A DNA stretch of 64,000 nucleotides from Diogma glabrata (taxonomy: Eukaryota; Arthropoda; Insecta; Diptera; Cylindrotomidae): positions 459,481,360-459,545,359 of the forward strand of contig OY856186.1 of assembly GCA_963693315.1 (NCBI GenBank). The letters are read 5' to 3'. The position numbers and the translations under genes were made by a program. Numbering within the stretch: position 1 is the first letter of the stretch; each line of letters begins with the position of its first letter. The notes under the pieces were generated by a model. That model made no database searches. It was not told the DNA's origin and worked only from the letters and a program-made list of their open reading frames with translations. Positions 33,891 to 46,802 of this stretch are shown here, in pieces.

Positions 33891-35763
33891 TTTGTTTTAC
33901 TGGTCACGAAAAGAAAATGGGGTTTCATTCTTCACGATGGGATCATCGACGCATTTAGGAAGTATCACCATATTTAATAAAATGCATTTTGCCATTGGGC
34001 ATTAACCGTTCAGTTACACCACTTGATGGCAATTACAGCAAATTACTGCAAAATTACAGATAATTATAGAGCTACAGCAAAATTTGTATATTTGCCCTAC
34101 AAAACGAAATTTGTTTTCATTCCATTGCTTCACACTTTATAAATCACACTATTTAATTATCTATCCTCTGTTCAACAACGCATACCATTGTATGTAATTG
34201 TAAAAAATTGAAAACAATGTTTATAAAATTATTGATTTCAAACAAATGAAAATATATTTTCTTGACAAATTCATATTATGAGTTCATTGGTTGAGGATGT
34301 CTCATTACTAGCCAACAGACTTGCATTCTAATTTTCAAGTTCTCTGTAGAAATAACTGATGATCATGCATGAATTTCATTTAATTAATAACAACTACGTT
34401 TTATCCTCTTTTTTCACATTTTCTTTCACACAAAGCAAAACTACTTACCACAAAACTACAAAGGCCAACTCAACGAAAGATTGCTTACCATAAAGCAATC
34501 TGTGAAAATGCTTAACATATAACGATTTTGGTTATCAGGAGGACAACGATAGGCCTTTAGACAAAGCATTATAGTTATTAAGGGTAATGAATATTACTTA
34601 TTTTCTAAAATGTTATTAATGGTAAGTAGTTCTCAGAAATGATAATATCCCGTTATGGTATTAATATTTTGAATGCAATTTTCATTTTAACTACGCAATA
34701 TTTATTACTAAAGGCAAATATGTCATTTATTTGTTTATTTCCCTTTTAAAGAGAAAGCATTTTAGCTGCGAAAATGTTGACTTTAGTATAAATAGTTAAA
34801 AGGATATCAATTTATCTGCATAGCTGTTATACATATTGCAGACATATTTTAATTCTATTTTTTATGCACGAAAATGGCTGCCAAATTAAACGGTACGATA
34901 TAACACCATAAAAATAGTTTTTTTTGACGAAAAAGCGCTTGTAATTCGTAGTTTGATTAATTTTTTTAAAGATATTTTATTATACATTTCAAATTGATGA
35001 ATTTTTTTTGCAAATAAAAATTTTACGAAAAATTTTTATTTTATTTACTTATTTTATTTTATAATTAATTTGTTGGCGCATATTAATTATCTGAGGTAAC
35101 TTTAGAAACTGCCCGATAAATTTATTTCTGCAAGTGTTTTTACGTTTGGAACATGCAGAATCTAAAACAATAATTATTTAATATATAACTTGGCCATTCA
35201 AATATGAATACAAACAAAAAAATTATGTAGCATTAAAAAACAAAGTAATTAAGTTATGCAAGATCGTTTTTATAATCAAATTGGGGAAAAAAATATACGA
35301 AATTGTTATTTTTATAAATTGTGTTTTTAAAAAAGCAGTTTAGATTTTCTGGTTAATTTCCCTTTTTTGTATCTAAAATCACTTAAATAGTCATTTATAC
35401 TTTTACGAATGCTATGTTGCAACAATAATTTCTTAATTGTTATGGATCCGTTTTTCCTAATTTTACTATTCTGCGTTAAACACAGCGATATCGCAAAAAC
35501 AACTCATTTAATTTTTGTGAAACGTTATTGCTAAACTAACGAAACTGATATATTAAAAACTGTTTTACAATTATAGCAATTTCGCTGTGTGACGTTATTA
35601 CAACGTACTGCCAACCAAAATATGATCCCCATTTTAGCTGCGGCAACGTCAGCAAAACGTTGTGAAAATGTTTTTTGTCATTTTTGAACTTGTTATTACA
35701 ACTAAATTGCTGTAAATTTTAGCTGACACAACGTTGTAACAGCTTCAAATTGTTACTTGGGTA

Positions 35764-36104
35764 TGGACTATGGAGCATCAATGGCATAAAAAAAATGTTA
35801 TCGAAACTCAATTTACTCAAAACCATACAAATAATACTATAACAAACCGTTTTCTATATTCCTTGTTTCCTGGTAATTTTCTTTTAATGCAAGGTTTCGA
35901 AACAGTACTGCGACCTAGAGGTTTATTGTGCTTAAATGTAAATTAAAATCTACCTTAAAATCAATTATTTATCGGTGGTTGTAAGCAATAATAAGACATA
36001 TTGTTTTGGATTGTGTTTACCATAAAACAAACAACAAACAAAAATAAGCATTTTTCCCAATTTCTTATACATTTTCCGTCGTTTTAAACAGATTTTTATT
36101 TAAC
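35764..36104. other. Spacer, nothing recognised
   Basis: Short interval between the TIR transposon and the tandem-repeat block. No feature was seen. Confidence 0.4.
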
Positions 36105-37530
36105 TGTTTTTAGGGTTCCGTTTTTTATACGGAACACTATTGGTGAGACGTGAGAAGTCTCCTCGATGTGTTTTTGTCTTAAAATCGATTATCTTATAAA
36201 CTATAAATCCTATCGACCTGAAATCTGAGGTGCGTATAAAACTTACCTGTCCTTTGAAGATGACGGATACAAAAAAAATAAAGTTGTTCACGTTTGTGTT
36301 ACGGGGCTGCGATGTAAGCCATTCAAGAAAATACTTTTTTACCGAGTCAAGTAGGGTATCATATGAAATGGCTTGAATTTACTTTACCTCAAAAATGTAT
36401 TTTAGACTTTTTAGCTACATAGTTTTTTGAATAAAATTGAATAATAGCGTTTTTTCCATGTTTTCTTTCCCCACTTAGTTCCGAACTGTTTAATAAAAAA
36501 ACTTCGGAGGTCTTTGGAAATATAGAAAAAGTGGTAACATTAGAATGAAAAATATAGCAAAGTGTAAAATACTCATAATCGTATTTATTAATGGGGTGTG
36601 TATCAGAAGGGGGAAAAAACCATTTCAAACCCAGGCATGTGAGATGTCATATGAAAGAGCACTTAATTAAAAAAACATTGTAATTTTTTTTAAAAGCGAT
36701 GTATAGTTTTTGAATTATTGTCAAAAAAGTGGAACAAAAAGTTGGCCTCCCCCTTGGGTTTCGAGCTTAATTGACAGATAAATTTGGAAAAATTCACAGA
36801 GAAAGGAAGTTTGATAAACTCTGAACGAAAACTATAGCAAAGATTCACATTGGGAAAGGGTGAAAAAAATCTTTTTTGCCCCACCACAGTTATTGAGTTA
36901 TTGTCAAAAAAGTGCAACAAAAAGTTGGTCCCCCTCTCCTACGTTTTTTCGTTGATTGACAGAAAAATTTGAAAAAACTCATAGAGACATGAAATTTGAT
37001 AAATTCTTAACGAAAAATATAGCGAAGTCTCAAATAATTTTATTTCCATATGTTTAGGGGATGGGAGAGGGGAAGGGTAAAACAGGGGTTTTTGACCCAA
37101 ATGAGTGGGGTGTCATATAAAAGTGCGCTAAACCTCAGAAACATTGTGATATTTTTTAGAATTTTTCTGTACACAGTTGAATTATTATCAAAAAAGTGCA
37201 ACAAAAAGTTGGTCCACCACCCTACGTTTCGACATTGATTGACAGAAAAATTTGAAAAAATTTATAGATATAGGAAGCTTGCTAAACCTTGAACTATAGC
37301 GAAGTGTCACATAATTATTTTTCTGTATTTTAAAGGGGTGAGATTGGGGAAGGGCGAATAATTTTTTTGATCAAAACGAATGGGGTGGGGTGTCATATGA
37401 AAGAAGAGTTAATTTAAGGAACATTGTAATTTTTTTAGAATTTTGCGGTTTACAGTTTTTGAATTATGGTAAAAAAAGTGCAACTGAAAGTTGGTTGACC
37501 TCCTACGTTTCGACGTTGTTCGACTCGTTT
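36105..37530. repeat. Dispersed repeat with about 285-bp tandem units
   Basis: Begins TTTTTAGGGTTCCGTTTTTT with an inverted TACGGAAC a few bases on, then repeats a unit containing CAAAAAAGTGCAACAAAAAG at about 36720, 36902, 37188 and 37470 (intervals about 182, 286 and 282). Units also share TTGATTGACAGAAAAATTTG and TGGGGTGTCATAT. Open frames inside are by-products of the repeat. Class unknown. Confidence 0.65.
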
Positions 37531-38059
37531 GAAAAATCTGTATTCGCACAATAGACAAACACATTTATCGTTAACATTGACGAATCAATACGATTCTTCC
37601 CAATTTAAGTTAAAATTATACGTACGAGGTCTTTTACTGTGCGCACTCATTTTTAGATTGACAATCTATTTATATTCAAATATAGCAACAACGAACAATA
37701 GCTGCAGATTAAACACAAAACACTTATAATTATCGACTTGAAAATTATACAAAATTGACCTACATCAGCTCGTTTCGTTTAAACATTCAGGCAAAGTGCA
37801 GATAGTACAAACAAAACTTGAAATTTGTGAAAGTTCTATATGGAACTTTTGAAAGAAAAAATCAAAGAAAATAGAAAAAATTGGTTGGTTGCACTAATAA
37901 AATAGGCAAAAAATGGAGCAACCTAGTTGTTTTACTCAGAAGTTGAAAAACTCAAAAAGTATATGAAAAAAAGTTAATAAACGTAATATTTTGTGGTAGC
38001 ACAAACAAAACAGCTGGTGGGCGCCATGGCACCCGCGGGCACACTGTTGGGGACCACTG
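37531..38059. mobile_element. hAT terminus (left end not found)
   Basis: The right end 38018-38059 reads, on the minus strand, CAGTGGTCCCCAACAGTGTG followed by GCCCGCGGGTGCCATGGCGC, a form typical of Charlie-like hAT ends. The next 8 bases outside (38060-38067, GTCTATTG) would be the target duplication, but no matching copy or opposite terminus lies nearby, so the left part is deleted or too diverged. It cuts a minus-strand RT remnant. Confidence 0.55.
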
Positions 38060-38176
38060 GTCTATTGAATCAATGCATTTAAATATCTTTAAATCATCGG
38101 CAAATAACAAGAACTTGCAGTATTTAAAACAGGCAGCTATATCGTTCAAAAAAATTATAAAAAGAAGGGGGCTCAC

Positions 38177-39964
38177 TAGGGTTTCTCATTTCCCGTAGAA
38201 ATTCAAATCCCGGGAAGGCGGGACAAAAATGTTAAATTCCCGGGATCCTGAGAAATCCCGGAATTCGCTAAAAATCTAGAACTTTCTATAATTGGTGGTA
38301 GAAAAATGTGTAAAATTAAAACAGTACAAAAAATGCGCTATTGATTTTTAAATTTTCATTATTTTTAATTAGAAAAACTTCAAAAAATTAAATAAAAAAT
38401 AATTCAGTTTGTTTCAAGTACACAAAAATAAATTCATAATATTAATTTTTCAAAAAACTAGGTTGGTAATGGCGCCATTACTCAATTTTGACCGAATTTT
38501 CGTGATGAAACGACCTGCCACAGAAAAATCTCTCCGATTCCATTGATGTCGGGGCAGGAAACGCATGCAACAGATGAAGCGCAACTTACCTCTAGAGGAA
38601 AAATTGTTGGTTATAAATTAGTTAGTGCTATTTACCATCAAATATATCGATCTGGCACGTATATTATTAAGTCAGAAATCATGAACTGCACCCATTTACT
38701 TACACCAGACGGACAACGATATACATCTTATTGTTGTTGATATATCGATCACGAAGATTGTTGTCGTAAACAAGCCCCTAAATACAGCGTGGCCTGCTGA
38801 TACTCTACCATTATTTCACCACCCAGCTATATACGTTGGTGACCTTAATATCCATCACAATCAGTCCTACTCAAATAACAATCCCAATGGCATACAAATA
38901 ACTGACGGGACCAATCGACAACATGTTCCTGGCATATGATACGAAGCCTGATGGCCAAGTTATTACAATCCCGACCTCTGTTTTTCCACAAAAAAACGAA
39001 CAACGTAACCCTATTCCAATATCTAGGGCTGTCTTACAAGGTTTTCCACGCTCTCAACATCGTCCAATAATTTTTGAATTAGGTATCCAAATCCCACACG
39101 TAAACTCTACTCCTCAACCTAGATGCAATTTTAACAAAACTGACTGGGCTAAATATGGGTCGAAGTTGAATGCAGTGATTCACTAGATCCAACCCATTCC
39201 TAAAAATTACGAAAGGTTCGTAGGAGCCATCATTTCAACTGCAAAGAAATGCATCCCAAGAGACTTCCGGTGAAGACTACATTCCTGGTTGGAGTAGGGA
39301 GAGCGATATATTTATTATTTGAGGAACACTTTAGAAGTGGTGAGGCAGATGTGGTTGATGACTTGATATACTCACTGGACACGGCGAGGAAACAAAAGTG
39401 GATTAACGTTGTTGAAAACATTGATTTTTACCATTCTAGTAGGGTAGCTTGGAGTCTTCTTCGGAAGCTGGATGGCTCAAACTCAGTTACTCGTGCTAAC
39501 AATGAAATAAATCCAGAGGACATTACAAATCACATTGTAAACATGTCTCGTTCCTCTATTAATCGCCTCCATAAGAGAACCATTAAACATAAATTAAGAG
39601 AAATGAAGCGCAATTTTTGTTTTAGGTAGATTTCACAGAAAAATCTACCTATTTTAAGCTTTATTGGTTTAAATTTGTTATGTTTATATGTGTCAAAAAA
39701 AACCATACAAAAAAGCCATGACACCATATGTTTCAAAAAAAAGGTTTTCCTAATTTTGAACGAAATTAATTACTACAGAGGGAAAAGAATTACAAACTAC
39801 TCGATTTTCGAGTGAGAAAATTTTTAATATCTTTGAAAAAAGTAAAAAAAATGTTAATAAAAATTAGCGGGATACCCGGGATCCTGGGACGAAATCCCGG
39901 GAAAACGGGATGAAAATTTACTGCGAGAATCCCGGGAAAACGAGATCCCGTTTGAGAAACCCTA
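38177..39964. mobile_element. CCCGGG-rich TIR element (hAT-like) carrying a LINE fragment
   Basis: Inverted ends TAGGGTTTCTCA (38177) and TGAGAAACCCTA (39964) lead into about 100 bp on each side packed with CCCGGGA motifs. The flanks GGGCTCAC (38169-38176) and GGGCTCAT (39965-39972) match at 7 of 8 bases, which fits an 8-bp hAT-type duplication with one mutation. The interior is not a transposase but a decayed Jockey endonuclease region on the + strand. The element is inserted within the RT active-site region of a different LINE. Confidence 0.75.
38543..39629 (+). pseudogene. Jockey-type LINE endonuclease and linker remnant
   Basis: In order: an ETHATDEAQLT block, VGDLNIHH (the D-N active-site block), a PDLCFV-like region, VLQGFPRSQHRPIIFELGIQ (end of the endonuclease, SQH in place of SDH), a PKNYERFVGA block, and in 39249-39629 LLEE..RSGEADVVDDLIYSLD with YHSSRVAWSLLRKLDG. 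These match the endonuclease-to-RT linker of Jockey elements. Stops and frameshifts occur between blocks. It lies inside the CCCGGG TIR element, either captured by it or as a nested insertion that has lost its ends. Confidence 0.75.
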
Positions 39965-40070
39965 GGGCTCATCCAAATGAGATCCCTGAACTCCAGATGT
40001 AACATTGATGTTTTTAGAAATGTTACCATGATAATATGATTTAACTTATAAAGAGAAAATGTTTGTTTGT

Positions 40071-42587
40071 CAATAGGAGGAATAATGTTGAGTCAGTAAT
40101 TTTAGTCGAAGGAATTGTATTATTCTTTAGAATTTAATTTGTCTCCCGGGTTTCGCTAAAACCTTAACCATTGTAGTAAACCTTCCCCATTGCTTTTAAC
40201 AATTTAAAATTCTTTAGAACAATTCGCACCTCAGCAAAAAGTTTACAGAATTAGGAAAAAATCATGTTGAGGTTATGTTTATTAAGAAAACAACGAAATG
40301 CGTTTATTCAGAAACACGAGGTGTACCTCGCGTCGAAAAACATCACATTTCTTACATAAAATTTAACGGCTAGAGAGTAGGTGTCAGTTTTATTGATAGA
40401 TAAACTTATAGGAATAGCGACAAAAAAAACTTATTAGTTAAGATAAAAGAACAATAATGCTTATAAAAATAATGTGAAAAAAATAAAATTCGAAAAAAAT
40501 AAAACTTTTATATTACTGTATTGTAAATTTAATTTTTTTAATTATTATGAAATAAATCTTATTGTTAGATAAATGTTATTAATATAAGGAGTATTTAAAA
40601 AATATAAAACCATTTAGAAATTTACGAAACGAATATTAAAAATATTTGCTCTTCACACAAAATTATTAAATTTAGATTTTCCTTCTTTTAAATTATCCAA
40701 AAATGTTCCAATAAATTGACAAAATAATATAATATACCTTCATTATTTAAAGTAAACGCATATAATTTGTATTAAGCGTAAATTGACACACTTCTAAACT
40801 ATAAAATCACAATTTTCCGGAAAATGTCAGTAACTCTGTAATAAAAGAGCTTTCTCTTATCTTGTTATATTTTGGGCTCTTTGGAAAATAAAATCAATTT
40901 GTTTCCTTTTTCTCAATTTACTATTATTATTATTTTCGTTTTTCATCATTTTACTGTTACTGATCCTTGTACAAGGACTTTTCACTTTAATTTTTTTAAC
41001 TTTTATTTTAACAAAAACTTTAACATCTGGTTTTTTTATATGCAGAAAAGAAAAAGAAAAAAATGAAAGTAAAAATGAAAAAGGAAAATTTATGCTTCTA
41101 ATTTTACTCTTTGATCTGTGTAATCTTTCATGGTTCGGTTATTTAGGTTTTTGAGATAAGTAACAAATTTTTTGTTTTTGCTTTCTTGTTATTGAAAAAT
41201 AATGTTGATAAAACAGAAGATGAAAAATGTTGTAATATACATGACCGTAAATATATATTTATTTTGCTGTTCTGCACAATACTGAATATTCAATACCTTT
41301 TGTGTTATCAACGCTTAAGTTTATGTAAATTGTAAAGTATAAAATTGCCGTCTCAAATTTTGGTTTTATATGACATTGAAAATCTCTAATATTGTATAGA
41401 AATTTAAAATCGTCTGCTATCTCGGAGTGATTAATTTATTAAATTTAACCTATATAATTACAGCTTCTAAATCTTTCTTTTTGGAATATCGAGAGCAATG
41501 TAAGACCAAATATGCTGGAACACACTTGACACTTCACACAGAGCGAAAAACAATATTTTCATTTTCGATATTCATGTTGTTTGCTATTTTATTTTCTATC
41601 TATGTTTCATTATTAAATGACGAAAATGATTTTCCCACACACAAAAAAAAATCAAATTATTTTAAATTTCTCACCCAAACAAAAAGCATTATGGTGATAC
41701 ATAAAGTTTTCCCTTTTTTGTTTTTCTTCTTCGTAAATGGTTTTTTTTCTCTTATTTCATCGTTCATTTATTTATTTTTCGTTTAGAGGAAAATATGTAT
41801 AGACTAAAACAAGTAAAAGAAAATTGTGTGAAAAGTTGTTTTATTTACAAAATTTAATTGACGCCGTAATTCGATGATACTAATTCTTTAGATAAATATT
41901 TTCATTTTGAAAGTTTGTTTAGTGTTAAAATAAATGTAAGTAAAAGAAAAGGGATAAGAAATGTTTGCTGCAAATAGATTTAAAGTTCCGTTGAGAAAAG
42001 TCAAGAGATTATTTAGTTATGCTAAAGCACGTTTTCCTTTAAGAAACCCTTTTTTTAATTTTGGTTTTTCTATTTTACTATTTTATGTGATAAACTATAA
42101 AACCACAAATTTAACATTTCAAGTTTATTTACATAAAATATATTAAAAATTTAAAAGTTTAATGTCCTAAAAGTCGAAATTAAAAATTTCTTTTGGCGAA
42201 ACAGAAAAAATCTAAATTAAAATGTAAAGAGAGTACGATATAAAGGAGAGAAGAAGACCATAATCAGAAACTTTACATTGATAGAAGAAATTTGATGTTT
42301 TGCGTTTTATATTTAAGGATATTTTTAATAAGGATTAAGAAAAATAGAGTGTGACACGAAATCGTTTGAAAATAAAAGCTTATGTTCGATTTTATTTTAA
42401 AAATTTTAAAAACTCAAATAATTTCTACAAGGACTAATTCACGAGTTTTAACGATATCTTTTGAAACTCAATATAATCTTTATTAATACTTGAACATACT
42501 TAATTTACAATTGAAGATCAATTGAATCGTTGTAATTATATGAAATAAATGGTTTTGATAAAAATTCTCATCAAATCTCGCACTTAC
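40071..42587. other. AT-rich interval, nothing recognised
   Basis: Low-complexity A/T-rich DNA. Open frames at 40872-41066, 41427-41786 and 41961-42146 translate to hydrophobic or Lys-rich low-complexity peptides with no recognisable domain. Confidence 0.4.
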
Positions 42588-42733
42588 GGTAGTTTAGATG
42601 AACCATTATTTACTAGTACTTCCTGAATTTTTTGTAGTGTGTTTTCGATCGCTGTACAATCGTCTACTTCATCAAATAATTCATCCTCTATTTCCAAGTT
42701 TGTGGATATTGATTCTCTCGATTTTATCAACCG
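42588..42733 (-). CDS. Candidate minus-strand exon, unidentified acidic protein
   Basis: On the minus strand a coding-like stretch ends at a strong donor, CTACC|GTAAGTG (donor at 42581-42587), and is preceded by GTGCAG at 42734-42739. The frame includes SRESISTNLEIEDELFDEVD followed by DCTAIENTLQKIQEVLV and is open upstream to about 42787. The composition (E/D-rich, amphipathic, few Lys/Asn runs) is unlike translated AT-rich noise. The acceptor lacks a good pyrimidine tract. If unspliced, the frame stops right at the donor (CCG TAA). It may be a host exon or a piece of a transposon gene; no family was recognised. Confidence 0.35.
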
Positions 42734-45700
42734 CTGCACTATTCCTTTTATTTGGTTGGATTTAAGATATATGTTTATGTACTATGTATAATTTATGTAC
42801 TATACCGTATGATCACGTTTTAACAGAGTTCGTAGCACTGATTCTGAAAAATTGTTTTGAATATTTTGTGTGTATATTTACAAATGTGAAGTTTATAAAA
42901 TAAAGAATAAATAACATTAAATATTTTATAAACAGATTTTTTCAGATCTTTTACTCAACTGTAACAAACGATTTTGAATAAGCAATCTTTAATTCGCCGA
43001 GTATCATATCTTAAATTTTAATTAAATATAATATTTGTTTTTCATCTTAAGTTTTAATATTAAAAACAAAAATTTATATTTACAAAGAAAAACGAAACCA
43101 TAAAGTTAAGTTAAAAGTAAAGCAAATAAAAAAATTGTAAAAACAACAAAAAGGAAATTTTGTATATAATTTCTATTATATAATATTTCTCTTAAAGCTT
43201 CTTTTATTTAAAAAAAAAATTTGTTCGTCGTTTGTGCTGCTCATTTTAAAACTTTTATTGTTGCGTTTTTGTTTTTTGTATTACAAAGATTATAATTCGT
43301 TAGGGTAATGTTTTCTTTATATTATTTCCATAGCACACTAGAAGATATCTTAGATAAGTTATGTCAATGCACTTGAGAAAACTTATACTTTCGCCTAAAA
43401 TTCACATGCGTTTTAATGTATTCGAGAATTTTATTAATAATCTTTTCGTTATTGTATTTTATCTTGTGTTTTATTTTTTATCACAGAACATAGATAGAAA
43501 ATGGTCTCTCAGGACACATCATCCAAAATACCACGAATAAATCATATAAACTTCGTATGAACCACAATGTTGGTTGAATATATTTGGGAGTTTAATATTG
43601 TCGTTTTGTTTGTTAGAGCTTTTTTCGTTTTTGGGTTATTTGTTTGGCTATACATTTTGTTTGCATACGATTTACGTAGCCGTATGTGATTTATGTTACT
43701 GTGTTAAATAAGATAATGGTTAAGCGAAATAAGATGATGGTCAAGGGCTAATTTCTTCCATCAAGGATAAAATATCAGCTTGGATAGTGATATCTCACTA
43801 TCATTGCCAGTGGTATGTGATATTTTATGTTGATGTGACGAATATTTTATAGTTGTTAAACATTATCTGCATTTCCTGTTAAATGAGATACATTTTAATC
43901 TTTACTCAACATATAGTTATGAATCAGTTTTCTCTTTTGGAATGGGTGACCTCACATTTATTTGATTTGGTTGAGAACTCCACAGTTTTTAAATGCGCTA
44001 TTTCCTCGGATAATTCAAAAGATTAAAAAATTCAAATTTTGTACGAAAGAACATCACATTTGTGCGTACTACAAGTACTAGCTACTTAGCATTACCCCGT
44101 TTACATTGTTAGTTATAGTATGTCTTCAACGTATAAATGAACAATTTTAATAAACTTGTTTCTAATGTACATACTCTAACTTCAAACATGCTGTTTTAAC
44201 AATTTTAACCATATTCTTTTACTCTATGTAATATAAAAAAATTATTACAGGTTTTAAATTACGGCTGACAAAACTTCACGATATATAAATCAAACCAACA
44301 TGTTTGTAATTTTAAACAAACAGAACAAATATAGCCAAATTCGTGTATATTTGATGAGCACAAAAAATGTTATGCATTGCAAGAAAATCATAATTCCTTA
44401 GAAATATAAGACTTTCTCATTTCATTTTTGTCAAATCATTTTTGTTTAACAATTTCGTTGACCAATCACCTTTTGAATAGAAATAATAAAATTCCTATCA
44501 ATTTCTTCCGTTTTGTTCGATTTGATTTAAACTGTTTTTTTGTTTCTACGAGAGGCTACTGCAAGTGTTTTACGACTCTAAAGATTAGCATGGTAGCTTT
44601 CCAGTTCTACAAAGTCGTATTTTATAAGTTGGTTTCTGTCTGCTTTTAATATAAAAGTATGCTTAGGTTAATTTAATTTATTATTACTAGTCCAACAACT
44701 TACAAATACACTATCGTACTTTTCTCTAACATGGAGATGTATACTAAACGCAATGGAATGGTTTTCATTGTCATCTATGTGCAACGAAACAGAATAAAAT
44801 TGTAGATAAATTATTATAATATTATGATCTCTCCCCTAAAATATTTTCTCCCCAATAAAATGTAACAACAAAACATGAAGAAAATAAATATCATTTTTAT
44901 TTTCTTAAAGATTCATTTCTTAGAAAATGAGAATTGTATAAGACGACGGGTGTAATGATGATAACAGCACCGATTGTGACAATGATAAAAACATAGTTGT
45001 GTGGAGAAATATTTAGAATAATTTATTCGATTGTTTTCAATTTTTTTCAATAGCACTAGCGACTCAAATAAAAAAATTTGATGTTTTCCTGTTATAGATC
45101 TTTTAAAATAGGTTGTGTTGCGAGTATTTCTGAGAGTATTGTTTTTTTATTAGCTAATTGACTTTTGCATAAATATTGAGAAGAACAAGGCTTGACAAAA
45201 TCTTGAATTTTCAATTATACACGCGCAGAACTTTCAATTTCAAAAATATTTTATATACAAAAGTCGTATGCCTCAAAAAAACACAAAACTGTTCTCCAAA
45301 GAATTTGAATTACACGTTTTGTGCAACGATTGTTTTACTTATATGGACTCTCTTCTTGTTAATGGTAGAAAACGTGGTTTGCGGTTTCTTCTTCAGAATT
45401 TAAATCTGTTGCATTGTTTTTAAACTGTTGAGCTTATTCCCTTCTAAGAATTTTATTTCGTTCATCTACATAGTTTTGAAATGACTTACTTTGAAAGAGA
45501 GTAACAACTATCCATTTCCCAAGCATAAAAAAAACGAGCATAAAAAAAACATCCGTTGCGCTTTAATATGCGCAGACTTCTTTGTCCGAACTGCATACAA
45601 ATGGAAAAGTTTGCCGTAATCCTTAGTCTCAGGTGGTTTCAATCCGCAGAGGTTTAATAAAAGCGTTCATCAACACCTTAGAGCGCAAGTTGTTGTGGGA

Positions 45701-46100
45701 CCTACGTTTTAAAAAGTATTTATGTGTTGTTGTGACACATATTCTAAACCCTATTACTCAACACTTTTTATTTAAAAAAAAAAATATGCCTTGGCAGGTG
45801 CAGGTTCAATAAACACACTGAACCTAAGAAAGATATTGTCTGAGAAATACATGTCCAAATCCATCACTATCCTGATCAACCAATGATACCCAAAGTCAAA
45901 AATTTAGCTTAAGATTACACTGGAAAAAATAGGTTTGCCTCAAACATTTTTTGCATGAAACGAGAAGTGTTTGGGAGTATCGGTTGTGGCAAATAATATT
46001 ATCGTTCAAGGAAAATACAAATGACAAATTAATCAAAGAAATAAATGCAATTGCAAAAACTAAAATAGCTTAGCCAAACGTTGACTCTTTACTACAAACA
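42734..46100. other. AT-rich interval, nothing recognised
   Basis: No supported gene or repeat. Frames at 44428-44649 and 45176-45403 have no recognisable domain. Confidence 0.4.
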
Positions 46101-46141
46101 TTTGTTGTTTCCCAAGCAGGGTTTGCCAGGCTTTGAAATAC

Positions 46142-46480
46142 GGCCAAGCACTGGCCCATTAAGGGTTAACAATACTTGGTTATTGTTATTGGGCCAGTAC
46201 TAGAACTATTCATCGGCCGATATATGGTTTACAGAAAACTGCCAGTATATAGTTACCTTTGAATGGCCAAGCACTGACCCATGAATGGTAAACATTACTT
46301 GGCTATTGTTATTGGGTCGTTACTGGAACCACGATCCGGCCGATCTACGGTTTATGGAAGATGGCCGGTACAAGCACAGTGTACTTTAAATGGCCATGCA
46401 ATGGCCCATTAATGGTTAACATTAAATGGCTATTGTTATTGGGCCAGCACTGCAACCAAGAATTAACCGATTTATGTCAT
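46142..46480 (+). repeat. Three-copy minisatellite, about 125 bp
   Basis: Units begin at 46142, 46265 and 46392 with GGCCAAGCACTGGCCCATTA or close variants, followed by GGTTAACA and TTATTGTTATTGGGCCAG. Periods are 123 and 127 bp. Copies differ by about 15 percent by eye. Confidence 0.8.
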
Positions 46481-46723
46481 TTGCTGAAAATTCACTAGAG
46501 CAATATCCATTTTAAAAATATATATTTGAAAAATGTTTACCTATAGTTTATTTAAGGTTTCTTGGCTAAAAAACTATGATAATATTGATGAGGTTGGAAT
46601 AAGCTGTAAATTTTTTTTCATGAGACATTTTTGTTTTATTTTAAATTATTTTTAAGACTGAATCTAACAAAATATGGTGTGCAATTTATGAAATTTTTTT
46701 GCTATCCACAAAATTGTCGATCG

Positions 46724-46802
46724 ATCTAGTTTCGAACCGATAAGAACTTTTTATTACACTTTAAAAAAGTATATCATTCTCATCAGGGCTAGCCGACTAG
46801 AT
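46724..46802 (-). ncRNA. Hammerhead ribozyme motif, forward copy 1
   Basis: Minus-strand RNA has the complete core. Same 79-nt motif as the fully described copy at 49316-49394, with identical sequence as far as compared. Confidence 0.8.

Larger units (their letters stand above)
28878..35763 (+). mobile_element. 6.9-kb TIR DNA transposon hosting a LINE
   Basis: The ends are inverted: TACCCAAGTAACAATT (28878-28893) and AATTGTTACTTGGGTA (35748-35763). The terminal 400-800 bp on the right, and the corresponding DNA to the right of the LINE, are studded with ACGTTGT/ACAACGT and AGCTGACA-type motifs, as expected for transposase-binding subterminal repeats. A decayed transposase-like gene lies at about 32831-33890. 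Subtracting the LINE (28933 to about 31985) leaves about 3.8 kb. Target duplication unclear. I associate the coding remnant with the CMC/EnSpm-like transposase-domain proteins of arthropods; the superfamily call is tentative. Confidence 0.65.
38060..40070 (-). pseudogene. Decayed LINE RT fragment, interrupted
   Basis: On the minus strand, 39973-40070 encodes an INVTSGV..QGSHL-like block and 38060-38168 continues with SPLLFIIFLNDIAACF and LFADDLKIF (catalytic Phe-Ala-Asp-Asp). Together they form the region from the GVPQGS loop to the RT active site of a Jockey/CR1-type LINE. The two pieces are separated by a 1.8-kb TIR element (38177-39964), and the downstream side is cut by a hAT end at 38059. 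Only about 65 codons remain. Confidence 0.75.
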
